60,740 nucleotides of DNA. It comes from Elusimicrobia bacterium HGW-Elusimicrobia-3 (lineage in GTDB: Bacteria > Elusimicrobiota > Elusimicrobia > Elusimicrobiales > UBA9959). Where the stretch lies: contig PHAL01000008.1 of NCBI GenBank assembly GCA_002840355.1, forward strand, positions 1 to 60,740, given 5' to 3'. The notes under the pieces were generated by a model. It ran no database searches and was not told the origin of the DNA. It saw nothing but the letters and a program-made list of their open reading frames with translations. How positions within the stretch are numbered: position 1 is the first letter of the stretch; each line of letters starts with the position of its first letter. Below, piece by piece: positions 1 through 8,227 of the stretch. Made by a program: the position numbers and the translations under genes.

Positions 1-588
1 ATAAACAGGAAGAACGCCGGCCTCTCGGCCAAGACGCCGCTCCTGGTCATCGGCCATCCGAGCGGCATACCGCTTAAACTCGCCGGCGACGCCAGCGTTA
101 TAGCCGCCAGCACCGACGTGTACGTGAACAACGGCGGCATGAGCATGAAATGGGTGGACAAGGGCCACGCCTTCCTGACCAACCTCGATACCTTCCACGG
201 CAATTCGGGCAGCCCGGTATTCAACCTGGACACGCTGCTGGTGGAAGGCATACTGGTGAGCGGCGACGAGGATTATGAGGCCGACCCGGACAATCCGGGC
301 AGCAACCGCGTGACCAACTACCCGCAGGACGCCGGCGCGGCCGACCTGGGCAAGGGTACAGGGGAAGTCTGCACCAAGATCTCCGTGCCGGCCGGCAGCA
401 TACCGGCCATAGAGCGCGAGGGCACCATGGTGGAGCTCAACCGCAAGGCCAAGGGCAAGCTGTACCCCGTCATGCTGGATATGCTGCGCAAGCGCGTGGC
501 CGACCAGGAGGGTCGGGAGCCGGCCATCATCCCTATCCCCAACTACGTGCCTCCGCAGAAGCCCCGTCCGGACGTGCAGTGGATCTGA
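1..588 (+). CDS. Trypsin-like serine peptidase, C-terminal part (5' truncated by window edge)
   Basis: The frame is open from base 1 to a TGA at 586-588, so the gene starts before the window. The core motif FHGNSGSPVFN (codons near 196-228) is the serine nucleophile region (GxSGSP) of S1/S46-like trypsin-fold peptidases. It follows a beta-rich stretch starting with VIGHPSG. The catalytic His and Asp would lie upstream and cannot be checked. The last ~65 residues form a charged tail ending in a proline-rich segment (IPIPNYVPPQKP). The same tail recurs as a broken copy at 9667-9863. Probably periplasmic or secreted by family habit, but the N-terminus is missing. No terminator hairpin is obvious before the next gene. 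Confidence 0.8.
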   Translation: MNRKNAGLSAKTPLLVIGHPSGIPLKLAGDASVIAASTDVYVNNGGMSMKWVDKGHAFLTNLDTFHGNSGSPVFNLDTLLVEGILVSGDEDYEADPDNPGSNRVTNYPQDAGAADLGKGTGEVCTKISVPAGSIPAIEREGTMVELNRKAKGKLYPVMLDMLRKRVADQEGREPAIIPIPNYVPPQKPRPDVQWI

Positions 589-679
589 TCCGCCGCGCCC
601 AAAGCGCCCGGGCCATCCTTTGCCGCCTATTGGTTATAATATCCATAGAGCAGCACTATCGTTTCACAACGGGGATAAA

Positions 680-1192
680 ATGAAGAAACTTATATTCATC
701 GCGTTTGCCGCTTTTTCGGTAATGCCGGTAAAGGCCGCCGACACGGCCGCTATTGGCGACCAGTGGAAGATACAGGCCAAGTCAGACCTGTCACAGGCCG
801 CGTACCTGTTCGTCATACACGCCGCGGACGGCTATATAAAGGACGACACACTGTTCCTGAACAATGCCGGCCCCAGCACGCTGTATTTCTCCGACAGGCC
901 CTACCGCCTGGCCGGCCACCTCGGAACTGACACGTTCCTGGCGGCCTGGAAGAAAGGCAGCGACAGCTTCGAAGCCAACCCGCCCAACGTGGTGATCTCC
1001 TTTCAGAAGGCCGGCAAACCCGTAGACATCACGGTGGAGATAGCCGAGCCGCAGTTCGACGGCAGCGACTTGAAGTTCAGGATAATCCGGGTACTGCAGG
1101 AAGACAAGGCGATAGCGCCCGGCAAGAAATTCAAGTTCAAACACCCCAGCCTGTTCATCGACGGCTATGGCTGCTGGGTATTCGGCTGCTGA
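680..1192 (+). CDS. Exported protein of unknown function (170 aa)
   Basis: I place the start at ATG 680 rather than an upstream in-frame ATG at 620, because MKKLIFIAFAAFSVMPVKA is a clean Sec signal peptide (cleavage after AKA/KAA-like residues near 20). The mature part carries the phrase TLYFSDRPYRLAGH followed by a PPN segment. From memory this occurs in a family of small exported hypothetical proteins in many diderm bacteria; no enzymatic role is known to me. The C-terminus is rich in Gly, Phe and Cys (GYGCWVFGC), with two cysteines that could form a disulfide. Stands alone on the plus strand, facing a minus-strand gene. Confidence 0.75.
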   Translation: MKKLIFIAFAAFSVMPVKAADTAAIGDQWKIQAKSDLSQAAYLFVIHAADGYIKDDTLFLNNAGPSTLYFSDRPYRLAGHLGTDTFLAAWKKGSDSFEANPPNVVISFQKAGKPVDITVEIAEPQFDGSDLKFRIIRVLQEDKAIAPGKKFKFKHPSLFIDGYGCWVFGC

Positions 1193-1207
1193 CCCCGCAA
1201 AACAAAA

Positions 1208-1227
1208 CCGCCGGGAGAGCCCGGCGG
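1208..1227 (-). terminator. Intrinsic terminator-like hairpin between convergent genes
   Basis: An 8-bp GC stem (ccgccggg / cccggcgg) with a 4-nt loop. Read on the minus strand it is followed by a T-rich tract (ttttgtttt), so it suits the minus-strand gene ending at 1269. It could also stop plus-strand reading from the gene ending at 1192. Confidence 0.6.
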
Positions 1228-1246
1228 TTCAGAGTGGCCGTCAAAT

Positions 1247-1270
1247 GGTCATATAATCACCGCGTCCCCT
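1247..1270 (+). repeat. Diverged copy of the dispersed 24-bp REP-like motif
   Basis: Reads gtcatataatcaccgcgtcccc, matching the motif found exactly at 24635-24658 and 26272-26295 with a few substitutions. It sits just after a terminator-like hairpin and overlaps the stop codon of the minus-strand gene at 1269. Confidence 0.5.
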
Positions 1271-1970
1271 AGCCCCTCCGGAAAAACAATCCATCATCCG
1301 CAAGCCGCACACAGGCCCCGGCCGGCACCTTGAACAATATATAACCGGCATTGTAGAGGTCCACGTATGACCCGACGGCGTTCACCAGCGATAATGCCGC
1401 CAGGTACGGGGAGTTCCAGCCAGATACGGCCGCCACGCCCAGAGGCAGGACGGAAAGCGCCAGGAAAGGCATGAGCAGCACAGCCAGCCACCGCCCGCGG
1501 CTCATTTCGCCATCATAGTGCGAATAGGCCACCCCGCCCGCCGGCCATAAACCGATAACGGACCTGTCCGTAAGACCAAAGGACGGCGCGGCCAGCACGT
1601 GGACCAACTCATGCGCCAGGAAATATACCGCCAGCGGCAGCGCCAGGGCCAACAGCAGCGACGCGAACAGAAGCAGCGCCAGCGCCGAACCTGCGGCCAC
1701 CGCTAAAACGCCATTGGCCGCCCACGGCGCCGCGTGGAAGAGAATGTCCACACCCGCCGCGAGCGTCCCGGCCAGCCATAGCCGCGGGCCCGATATTTCC
1801 GGCGGGGCAAATTCCAGCCACGCCGCCAGGGTCGCCCACGCGGCGGCCGCGCCGACCGGCAGCGCGGCCAGCTGGGTGCGCCACATAGACCCGGACTTTC
1901 TTAACAGTGTCCAGCCCGCTTCCGGCTTGAATGTAGCGCCGGCAGTTGTTTCCCCGTAGTGGAATCTCAT
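1269..1970 (-). CDS. DUF3267-type putative membrane zincin protease
   Basis: A 233-aa protein with several hydrophobic segments and the motif HELVH near residue 124, matching HExxH of the DUF3267 (putative zincin peptidase) family. A downstream NAVGSYVDL segment fits the family's usual N-x-x-G-S-x-x-D element, whose Asp is likely a third metal ligand. The two histidines lie at the end of a transmembrane helix, as expected for intramembrane zincins. The substrate is unknown. It is monocistronic, with hairpins on both sides. The first ~20 residues look cytosolic; an internal start is possible but less likely because the reading frame is coherent from the ATG at 1970. Confidence 0.75.
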   Translation of the reverse strand: MRFHYGETTAGATFKPEAGWTLLRKSGSMWRTQLAALPVGAAAAWATLAAWLEFAPPEISGPRLWLAGTLAAGVDILFHAAPWAANGVLAVAAGSALALLLFASLLLALALPLAVYFLAHELVHVLAAPSFGLTDRSVIGLWPAGGVAYSHYDGEMSRGRWLAVLLMPFLALSVLPLGVAAVSGWNSPYLAALSLVNAVGSYVDLYNAGYILFKVPAGACVRLADDGLFFRRG

Positions 1971-1988
1971 AGCGTCCCGATAATTCTA

Positions 1989-2030
1989 CCAAAACAAAAC
2001 CGCCAGGCATCCCCGGCGGTTCTGTTTTGG
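1989..2030. terminator. Symmetrical long hairpin, bidirectional terminator
   Basis: Near-perfect inverted repeat (ccaaaacaaaaccgcc ... ggcggttctgttttgg). A-rich and T-rich shoulders on either strand allow termination in both directions. It separates the degraded minus-strand gene at 2053-2411 from the DUF3267 gene downstream of it. Confidence 0.6.
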
Positions 2031-2052
2031 ATAAAGGATCGCGGCCAGTGCG

Positions 2053-2411
2053 TTAAGGGTTCACGCACGCCCCCTTAACGCATATACGGTCCCCCTTATA
2101 ATCTGTGTCCTTACCGCAGCCGGCGCTGGCCGCGGGCTCTTCCATCCCTAGCGCCCCGCGCAGTTTGGCGGCCAGCTCCTCGTTAACACCGGCCTCGACG
2201 CTATGCGCCGGAGGTCGCGGGACAGCAGTTTCTTGGAGACGCCGTCCATCAGCTTGCGGGCGGCGTCGGGCTGCGCTGCCTGGCGGGCGGTTTCGACCCG
2301 GGTTTCGGTCAGGACGGACAGCACTTTGGGCGGCTTTATACCGGCGGCGCGGCCCACGCTCACCAGCGCGGAGACGCTTTTCAGTAGGTCAGCCTTAACT
2401 TTCTCGCCCAA
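2053..2411 (-). pseudogene. Small frameshifted gene with Cys-rich C-terminus
   Basis: The reading frame from TTG 2411 gives a helical protein (KADLLKSVSALVSVGR...) and runs into low-quality sequence near 2200. From there a different minus frame gives a believable continuation (VNEELAAKLRGALGMEEPA, then CGKDTDYKGDRICVKGACVNP) ending in TAA at 2053-2055. The span is not a multiple of three, consistent with a single indel near 2195-2205. The open frame continues upstream of 2411 to a stop around 2490 without a convincing start, so the N-terminus (perhaps a signal peptide) may also be lost. The C-terminal CVKGACV resembles tails of small exported Cys-rich proteins. A sequencing error is an alternative to a true pseudogene. 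The end overlaps a 9-bp inverted repeat (cgttaaggg, 2051-2080). Confidence 0.5.
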
Positions 2412-2766
2412 CTGCTTCAGATCGGCGCGCAGCGCAAAACGCGGCCCGCCGGATGAGGAATGCCAACTCGATCCGCTGGCGGATCAATACGACAACATAG
2501 ACCCGCCTTCGCCTGAAGATTAACGCTGCACTCACCGGCGTCCCTCCCGGCGGAAGAACCGCGCGCAAACACGCGCGAACGCGGCCGGTTTTTGATTTTA
2601 TAAACAAAACGCGCGCCGCTCAGGCGAAGATTTTACGAAACGCGTTCAGGGAAGGGGAAAAAGGCGGGGGGAACTGACGATAACCGCGCTTATGTTTCGT
2701 GCAGTTCTGGAACCCGGATTAGCCTGCAATCAGGCCTGCGGCCGGTGGCCGCCCAGAGGTTTGTAT
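2412..2766. other. Gene-poor stretch, no confident feature
   Basis: Between the degraded gene and the weak frame at 2767. Short open frames exist on both strands but have arginine-rich, unstructured translations typical of shadow frames. I see no promoter, repeat or RNA here that I would defend. Confidence 0.5.
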
Positions 2767-3087
2767 ATGCCCGAAAGCCTTCTTTCAACCGCCGAGTTCG
2801 GTGCCGGCTTCTCCAAAGACTTTTTGCTGAAGGTCTTCTATTCTTTCTCCGTAATCGGCGCCTATCTGCCGGCCACGCGCCTGCTTTCAATCGTGTCAAG
2901 GCGCCGTATCGAGGACACGGTCCGCGAGTACATTGCCGCCAGGACGGCGGCGTATATCCGGGTTTTCAGGCGGTCAGCGTGTAACTATACGCAGGGGTTA
3001 ACTCGTCTGGGGGGAGATGCTGGGCGCCTTCTCCCGCCGCTCCTGAAGTTCCCGTTACGGCGCGGGCCGTTGATCCGGCCCGGCTAG
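2767..3087 (+). CDS. Doubtful small ORF (106 aa)
   Basis: An ATG at 2767 follows an AGAGG-like ribosome-binding sequence, and the first ~75 residues look protein-like (hydrophobic stretch LLKVFYSFSVIGAYL, then a basic helix). The C-terminal third is Arg/Pro/Leu-rich and reads like non-coding sequence. Its end overlaps the stop of the minus-strand permease gene by four bases. No family recognised. It may be a remnant whose frame has decayed. Confidence 0.25.
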   Translation: MPESLLSTAEFGAGFSKDFLLKVFYSFSVIGAYLPATRLLSIVSRRRIEDTVREYIAARTAAYIRVFRRSACNYTQGLTRLGGDAGRLLPPLLKFPLRRGPLIRPG

Positions 3088-5339
3088 CGTATCGCTATTT
3101 CCTGCCGGCCGTCCACGAACAGGACGTCATGAAGGCCGGTAAATGACGAGAGCATCCCCCCGTCCTTGCCCACGAGTTCTTCTGTATCGAAGCCCAGCAG
3201 GGTCAGGTCGGCTTCCGCCGAAGTGCGCACCACCTGGCTTTCAAAAAGGTCATCTCCGGAGTAGGGAGTGACCCGCAGCCTCTTCAGCGATATGGGCAGG
3301 CGCTCCGAAAGTATCCTTTCCGTCAGTTTTTCGCGCTGGCTCTCCATCTCCTCCTTGGGGAAGGAGGCAAAAACCGATATCTCGCAATCTTTCCAGTCCG
3401 GGTGGCCGGCTATGATGAAGGCCAGCAGGATCATCAGCCTTGCGTTGGCCTCGTCTTCCTGCGTGAGCCAGACATGCAGCTGGCGGCGGTAGCCGAAGCG
3501 GCGCGCGGAGGACCGCAGTATGCAGATGTTCATATCCAGCCCGGCGACGATGCGGCAGTTCTTGACGGTCTTGGCTACGGCGTCCGGCTCGCCGTGCGGG
3601 ATCTCGAAGAGCACGCTGTTGTTCTCAAGGCCGGAGATGCCGGCCACCTGGGTCATCTGCGCCAGGGCCGTCTCGTAGGTGGGCGAAACAACGGTATCCA
3701 CAAAGACGGCTGCCCGGCTGGAGGCGGTCATTTCTATAAGGCGCCGCAGCATCTGCCTGGATATCTTTGTGGTTTCCGCAGAGAGCTTGCCGGGGATGTA
3801 GTGGATAAGGGTGCTGAAGCCGTAGCGGTGCGAGATCCAGCGGAGGAAATCAAGGGCGGAGATGTGCTCCAGCGTGTCCTCGGACACCATGATAAAGGAG
3901 GGGCGCCAATCCTTGGCGTGGGAGGATGCGTACCGTTTTTGCGCGGCCATGTGCAGGTGGCGCGTAAGCTGAAAAAGCACGCCCTGGAAGATGGCCGTAA
4001 GGCTCTTGTCTTGCGTGGCGTAGCGGCTGAGGGCCAGGTGGAGCAGCGTCATTGAGGCGATGGCTATGATGGCGTAGAGCGGGCTCATCTGGAACATCAT
4101 CAGGATGCACATGACGGCGCCGAACAGCGAGAGGAACCAGCGCGTGCGGAAGGCCGGCCGGTAGGACGGGTTGGCGGCGAAATGCTCCAGGAAGGAGATC
4201 CCGCACAGCGCGCCGTAGGTGACCATGAAGAACATGCTTATTATCTGCGCGACCGCGTCTATATTCCCGAGCATTATCACGGCTATGGCCAGGACCCCTG
4301 ACACCAGCGTGGCGTTGTAGGGCTCGTTGACCTTCCCCCGGCCTTTTGCGATCAGCGCATTTAACTGCGCTCCCGGCAGAAGCCCGTCCTTGGCCAGGGC
4401 CTGCAGGGTGCGCGGGGCTATCATGAGCGAGCCGATGGCGGAGGAGATGGTCGCCGCCGCCAGGCCGAAATAGATCAGCGGGCCCCAGGCAGCTATTTTG
4501 GCCATTATGAACTGGTCCGAAGCCAGATTCTCCGGCAGCGCGAACCCTGCAAGTTTGTACACCACGGCCACGTAGACACCCATGCCGACAACCGTGGCAA
4601 GCATGGTCCCCGCCGGTATGGACCAGCGCGGGTTTTTCAGGTCCCCGGAAAGTCCCACACCGGCCGTCATGCCGGTGAACGCGGGGAAACAAATGGCGAA
4701 AACCTTCTGAAAGCTGTCTGGATCGGCAATATGGCCGAATATGGTCTGGGGGGCCTGCCCCGTGCCGGAACCCAGGAAGAAGGATACGAGCGATGCGACA
4801 AGCACGGCGAACACGCCCCAGAGCATGGAGACGCCCAGTGAGGCGCCCTTTTTAAGTATGACGTAGATGAGAAGCACGCCGAAGGGGACGCTTACCAGGC
4901 GCATGTCCGAGACCGGGAAAGGCAGGAGCCCCGTAGAGTTGATCCAGGAGAAGATGGGGGCGAAGGCCTCAGCGAAAGCGAGCAGGTAGAAGGCCACGGA
5001 AACCGCCTGGGAAAAATACAGAGCTATGCCTATGGTGCCGCCGATGGACCGCCCGAACGAGCGGCTGATGATGAAATATTCCCCGCCGCCTTCAACTTTC
5101 TGGTTGGTAGCTATCTCCGAGACGGCAAGGGCCGTCGGGATGGTGATCATATGGGCGATAAGGATTATTCCCAGCCCTCCCATCAGGCCGACGTGGCCGA
5201 CAGCGTAGCCGAAGCGCAGGAAAAGTATGGCGCCCAGGATGGTGGAGATGGCGGCCAGGAATACCGGCGCGGTGCCGAAGTCGTGGCCTCTTTCGGATTT
5301 CTCGTTTAGGGTGGTCATAGATTGGGCTATATTGTTCAA
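3084..5339 (-). CDS. SLC12/APC-type amino acid or cation-chloride permease
   Basis: A 751-aa inner-membrane transporter. The N-terminal ~450 residues carry about 12 hydrophobic helices with the APC-superfamily signature TM1 segment ISTILGAILFLRFGYAVG and TM3 segment GGGEYFIISRSFG, both characteristic of the SLC12 (cation-chloride cotransporter) branch. Residues ~480-751 form a soluble cytoplasmic domain, as in SLC12 proteins, probably alpha/beta USP-like. The family couples substrate uptake to ions; the substrate here cannot be predicted. The start at 5339 is the first ATG; a second ATG eight codons later is possible. Monocistronic. Confidence 0.85.
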   Translation of the reverse strand: MNNIAQSMTTLNEKSERGHDFGTAPVFLAAISTILGAILFLRFGYAVGHVGLMGGLGIILIAHMITIPTALAVSEIATNQKVEGGGEYFIISRSFGRSIGGTIGIALYFSQAVSVAFYLLAFAEAFAPIFSWINSTGLLPFPVSDMRLVSVPFGVLLIYVILKKGASLGVSMLWGVFAVLVASLVSFFLGSGTGQAPQTIFGHIADPDSFQKVFAICFPAFTGMTAGVGLSGDLKNPRWSIPAGTMLATVVGMGVYVAVVYKLAGFALPENLASDQFIMAKIAAWGPLIYFGLAAATISSAIGSLMIAPRTLQALAKDGLLPGAQLNALIAKGRGKVNEPYNATLVSGVLAIAVIMLGNIDAVAQIISMFFMVTYGALCGISFLEHFAANPSYRPAFRTRWFLSLFGAVMCILMMFQMSPLYAIIAIASMTLLHLALSRYATQDKSLTAIFQGVLFQLTRHLHMAAQKRYASSHAKDWRPSFIMVSEDTLEHISALDFLRWISHRYGFSTLIHYIPGKLSAETTKISRQMLRRLIEMTASSRAAVFVDTVVSPTYETALAQMTQVAGISGLENNSVLFEIPHGEPDAVAKTVKNCRIVAGLDMNICILRSSARRFGYRRQLHVWLTQEDEANARLMILLAFIIAGHPDWKDCEISVFASFPKEEMESQREKLTERILSERLPISLKRLRVTPYSGDDLFESQVVRTSAEADLTLLGFDTEELVGKDGGMLSSFTGLHDVLFVDGRQEIAIR

Positions 5340-5812
5340 CTTTTAAGGGGCGGCTGACAATCAAAAAGAATTCTATGGCGTCAGGCGGGTATTCTTCGCA
5401 AATGCGGACCGAGGAGGCGCCTCAGGGATTTTAGCGGGACCGGCCGCGCGCGCTTTACCTTGTTAGCTCCCGGGATGAAATGCAAAATAATGCCACTGGA
5501 CCGCCGGGAGAGGGGAAAAACGCCGCGGAAGCGGCAGATGACAATAAAAGACATGACGCCGAACTGCATCTGGATAAGTCTTTTCTTCACGGCCCTGATA
5601 GTGGCGCGGTCCTTGCGCTTACCCGCTTTCCCCTCTTCCCCCGGCGGCGCCGCGTGACCGCAAAACAGTCATATAGTCAAGCGTCCCTGTCCCCCCGAAA
5701 CCTCTGCGGGTATTACTGATAGGCGGGGGGATTATTCCTAATGGCGGCCGCGGCCCGGTCAGGGTAAACTACAGATGATGCAAAGGCGGAAGGTCCGCCG
5801 GGAGACAACTTA
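5340..5812. other. Intergenic stretch with a REP-like motif copy at 5666-5694
   Basis: Between divergent genes. It contains a copy of the dispersed motif (cagtcatatagtcaagcgtccc, 5666-5687) followed by a C-rich run. Short frames here (for example one starting at 5538) are not convincing. The ribosome-binding site for the next gene (gggaga) lies just before 5813. Confidence 0.5.
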
Positions 5813-6607
5813 ATGAAAATCATACTGGCCTTGGTTTGCTTGTTTACGGCGGCGCGCGCCGGCGCCGAACCGCCGCAGGACACCGGCAGCCCCAAGGTCT
5901 GGAGATTCAGTTCTTCTTTCAATTATGACACCGGCAAATACGGCACGCCGGACCGCATTAATTCCGTCTATATCCCCTTCACGCTCAAACGCTACTTTCC
6001 GGACGCGGACCTGTCCGTGACGGTGCCGTACCTGCGCCAGAGCTCCACGGGGCAGGTAACCTGGGTAGGCGGAAAGCCGGTGCGGGTGGACAAGGCGCCG
6101 CGCACCGCGACCGAGTCTTCGGAGTCAGGCCTCGGCGATATAATGCTGCGCGGCACCTATGCCCTCTTGCGGGAAGGCCCGGGGCCCTTCGACCTAGGGC
6201 TGGCCGGCAAGATCAAGCTGCCCACCGCGGACGAAAAAAAGGGGTTGGGCACCGGCGAGCTGGACGCGGGCGCGGGCCTTGAGTTCGCCAAGGCGATAAA
6301 CTCCGGCTGGACCCTGCTCGCTGACGCCTACTACACCCTCATAGGCGATCCGGAAGGCGTGGATTATAACAACCAGTTGGCCCTGGACCTGGGTTTTTAT
6401 AAATCGCTGAACCAAGACCTGGGCCTTACCGTTCTATTTGAGACCCAAAGCGCCATAACCGACGGCGGCACGGACCCGCGCAGTTTGAGCGGCACGCTTT
6501 CTTACGGGGCGTCTGACGGGTTCCAGTTCTCCGGGGGGCTTACGCTCGGCCTGTCCGACGGCAGCCCCGATGCGGGGATAAGCGTGGGTTTCAGCCGGAA
6601 GTTTTAG
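5813..6607 (+). CDS. Outer-membrane transporter-like beta-barrel protein
   Basis: 264 aa with a signal peptide (MKIILALVCLFTAARAGA). Then comes a series of alternating hydrophobic/polar strands ending in a terminal aromatic (SVGFSRKF), the classic C-terminal barrel signature recognised by BAM. The phrases LADAYYTLIG and LGFYKSLNQDLGLTVLFE resemble the transporter/MetA-pathway phenol-degradation barrel family. The substrate is unknown. The gene lies 35 bp upstream of another exported protein, probably in the same transcript. Confidence 0.7.
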   Translation: MKIILALVCLFTAARAGAEPPQDTGSPKVWRFSSSFNYDTGKYGTPDRINSVYIPFTLKRYFPDADLSVTVPYLRQSSTGQVTWVGGKPVRVDKAPRTATESSESGLGDIMLRGTYALLREGPGPFDLGLAGKIKLPTADEKKGLGTGELDAGAGLEFAKAINSGWTLLADAYYTLIGDPEGVDYNNQLALDLGFYKSLNQDLGLTVLFETQSAITDGGTDPRSLSGTLSYGASDGFQFSGGLTLGLSDGSPDAGISVGFSRKF

Positions 6608-6642
6608 TGAAAATGTTGGGACGGATAAATTAAGGATAAAAA

Positions 6643-7182
6643 ATGAAAAACAATAAACTGCAGTTGATGCTCGCTGGGCTCTTTCTCTGCGCGGCGGCCA
6701 TGCCCGCTCTCGCCCAGGAAAAGACCAGGGAAGAGAAGAAGCTGGAGTCCAGCGCCGTTGAGCTGGATAAAAACGCGGCGAAGCCCGAGGGGCAGGTTCG
6801 CGTGTCGGACAAAATCAAAGCCGAGTTCGGCGTGGATGACGCGCGGATACAGAGCCTGCGCGACAAGAACATGGGCTACGGCGGGATCTCCATAGCGCTG
6901 GGCCTGGCCCAGGGCCTGCCCGGCGGCATTACCGACGCCAACGTCAACAAGGTAATGGCGATGCGCCAGGGGCCGCCCGTTATGGGCTGGGGTAAAATAG
7001 CCAAAGAGCTGGGCTTGAAACTCGGGCCGGTGCGGAGCAAGGTTCGCAAGATGTCCGCCGAAGTCAAAAAAGCTAATAAAGCCGAAGGCAGGAAGGGCAT
7101 GAAAAGAATGAAGGGAGACAGAGGCGGCAAGCCTGAGAAAATGGGAAGGCCGGAGACCCGCGGCAAGAGCGGCAGCCGCTAA
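6643..7182 (+). CDS. Exported protein with basic C-terminal tail
   Basis: 179 aa. Signal peptide MKNNKLQLMLAGLFLCAAAMPALA, then a charged helix. The central element GLPGGITDANVNKVMAMRQ is followed by MGWGKIAKELGLKLG; from memory this pair recurs in small exported proteins of many proteobacteria-like genomes, without known function. The last ~45 residues are Lys/Arg/Gly-rich and disordered. A strong hairpin terminator follows at 7208-7262. Likely cotranscribed with the barrel gene upstream. Confidence 0.7.
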   Translation: MKNNKLQLMLAGLFLCAAAMPALAQEKTREEKKLESSAVELDKNAAKPEGQVRVSDKIKAEFGVDDARIQSLRDKNMGYGGISIALGLAQGLPGGITDANVNKVMAMRQGPPVMGWGKIAKELGLKLGPVRSKVRKMSAEVKKANKAEGRKGMKRMKGDRGGKPEKMGRPETRGKSGSR

Positions 7183-7207
7183 CCAGCCGGCAGACTCGCG
7201 GTATACT

Positions 7208-7262
7208 GGGACAGCGGGCGCTTTTGATCCTGAATGGACCTTAAGCCCGCTGTCCCCTTTTT
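7208..7262 (+). terminator. Rho-independent terminator
   Basis: An 11-12-bp stem (gggacagcgggc / gcccgctgtccc) with a ~25-nt loop and a following run of T. It ends the plus-strand pair 5813-7182. Confidence 0.75.
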
Positions 7263-7318
7263 GTCAGGTGCGGCTGCGCCGCGCTTATGTTCCCTACAGT
7301 TGGTAACGTTCGGGATGG

Positions 7319-8227
7319 TTAGGGTAGAACGGCGCCGTAGACGGGTTCGCGGTCCAGGGTTACCTGGCGCGCCTGGCGGAAGCCGGCACGGCGCAGTATT
7401 TCCTTCCTGAAAAACGCGCTTTCTTTTGAGTACTTGGTGAAGAAGCTGCCGGAGAAGACCACGGTGCCTTCGCTCCCGGAGAATTTCTTCAGGGCGGCGA
7501 GGGCGCGAGCAATCCTTTCTATATATTCGCCGAGTATCATGACGGCCAGCGGGTCGCCCTTGGCGTAATGCTTGTAGAACAGCGGCACGAACTTGAACCT
7601 GAGTTCCTGCGGCAGGGGCTTGGCGTATTTCCTGAAATCTACGGCCCACAGCCGCGCCAGCAGGTCGTAGGGCGTCTTGCAGCGCGCGAGAGTCATTATC
7701 TCAGCGAGCAGGCGCGAGGGTTTGTTGCCGGGCAGCAGGCCATGGGCCGCGCTCGAGACGCCGAGCACCATGGTGTTGAGCAAATTCTTTACCTGGTAAT
7801 CGCAGACCAGGCGCTCGCGGCCACGAGCGTCTATGGCGGCTATGGTGAAACCCGTGCCGAGTGAAACTATGAAGCCCGGCCGCGCCGTTGTGCCCGCGCG
7901 CAGCGCGGCGAAGGCGTCGTTCTCGAAGCTCATGGGTCCGGCGTAGCCGAAATCGCGCTCCAGGCGCTCCCTGAAATAAGGTTCCACCATCTCGGCGTCG
8001 CGGGGGAAATCTATGCCGCAGAGGCAGAAGCGGGCGCCGGACAGTTCTATCTTTTTGCCGCGGGCGAGCTGGTCCACGCCCTGTTTGATAAGGGCATAAA
8101 CGGTCTTTACGCCCTTTGTTTCCAGGTTCGCGCCGGGCACCCGGGCCACGCGCACCGCCCCGGCTTCAGAGCGCAAGGCTACCGCTATCTTGGTGCCGCC
8201 GCTGTCCACGCCGAGGAAATATTTCAC
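7319..8227 (-). CDS. BadF/BadG/BcrA-type ATPase, probable N-acetylglucosamine (sugar) kinase
   Basis: A 302-aa ASKHA-fold protein. The N-terminal phosphate-1 motif FLGVDSGGTKIAVAL, the mid-domain SLGTGFTIAAID (phosphate-2) and late VVFSGSFF (adenosine motif) match the BadF/BcrA family, which includes N-acetylglucosamine kinases. It overlaps the GH4 glycosidase gene by 4 bp, so the two are translationally coupled and probably act on the same amino sugar or glucoside. A benzoyl-CoA-reductase activator role is unlikely because the [4Fe-4S] cysteines and partner subunits are absent. Confidence 0.7.
   Translation of the reverse strand: MKYFLGVDSGGTKIAVALRSEAGAVRVARVPGANLETKGVKTVYALIKQGVDQLARGKKIELSGARFCLCGIDFPRDAEMVEPYFRERLERDFGYAGPMSFENDAFAALRAGTTARPGFIVSLGTGFTIAAIDARGRERLVCDYQVKNLLNTMVLGVSSAAHGLLPGNKPSRLLAEIMTLARCKTPYDLLARLWAVDFRKYAKPLPQELRFKFVPLFYKHYAKGDPLAVMILGEYIERIARALAALKKFSGSEGTVVFSGSFFTKYSKESAFFRKEILRRAGFRQARQVTLDREPVYGAVLP

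Noticed and set aside
5381-5660. Small ORFs on both strands in the 5.4-5.7 kb gap
   Set aside because: No ribosome-binding sites, basic low-complexity translations, and no conserved-looking domain.
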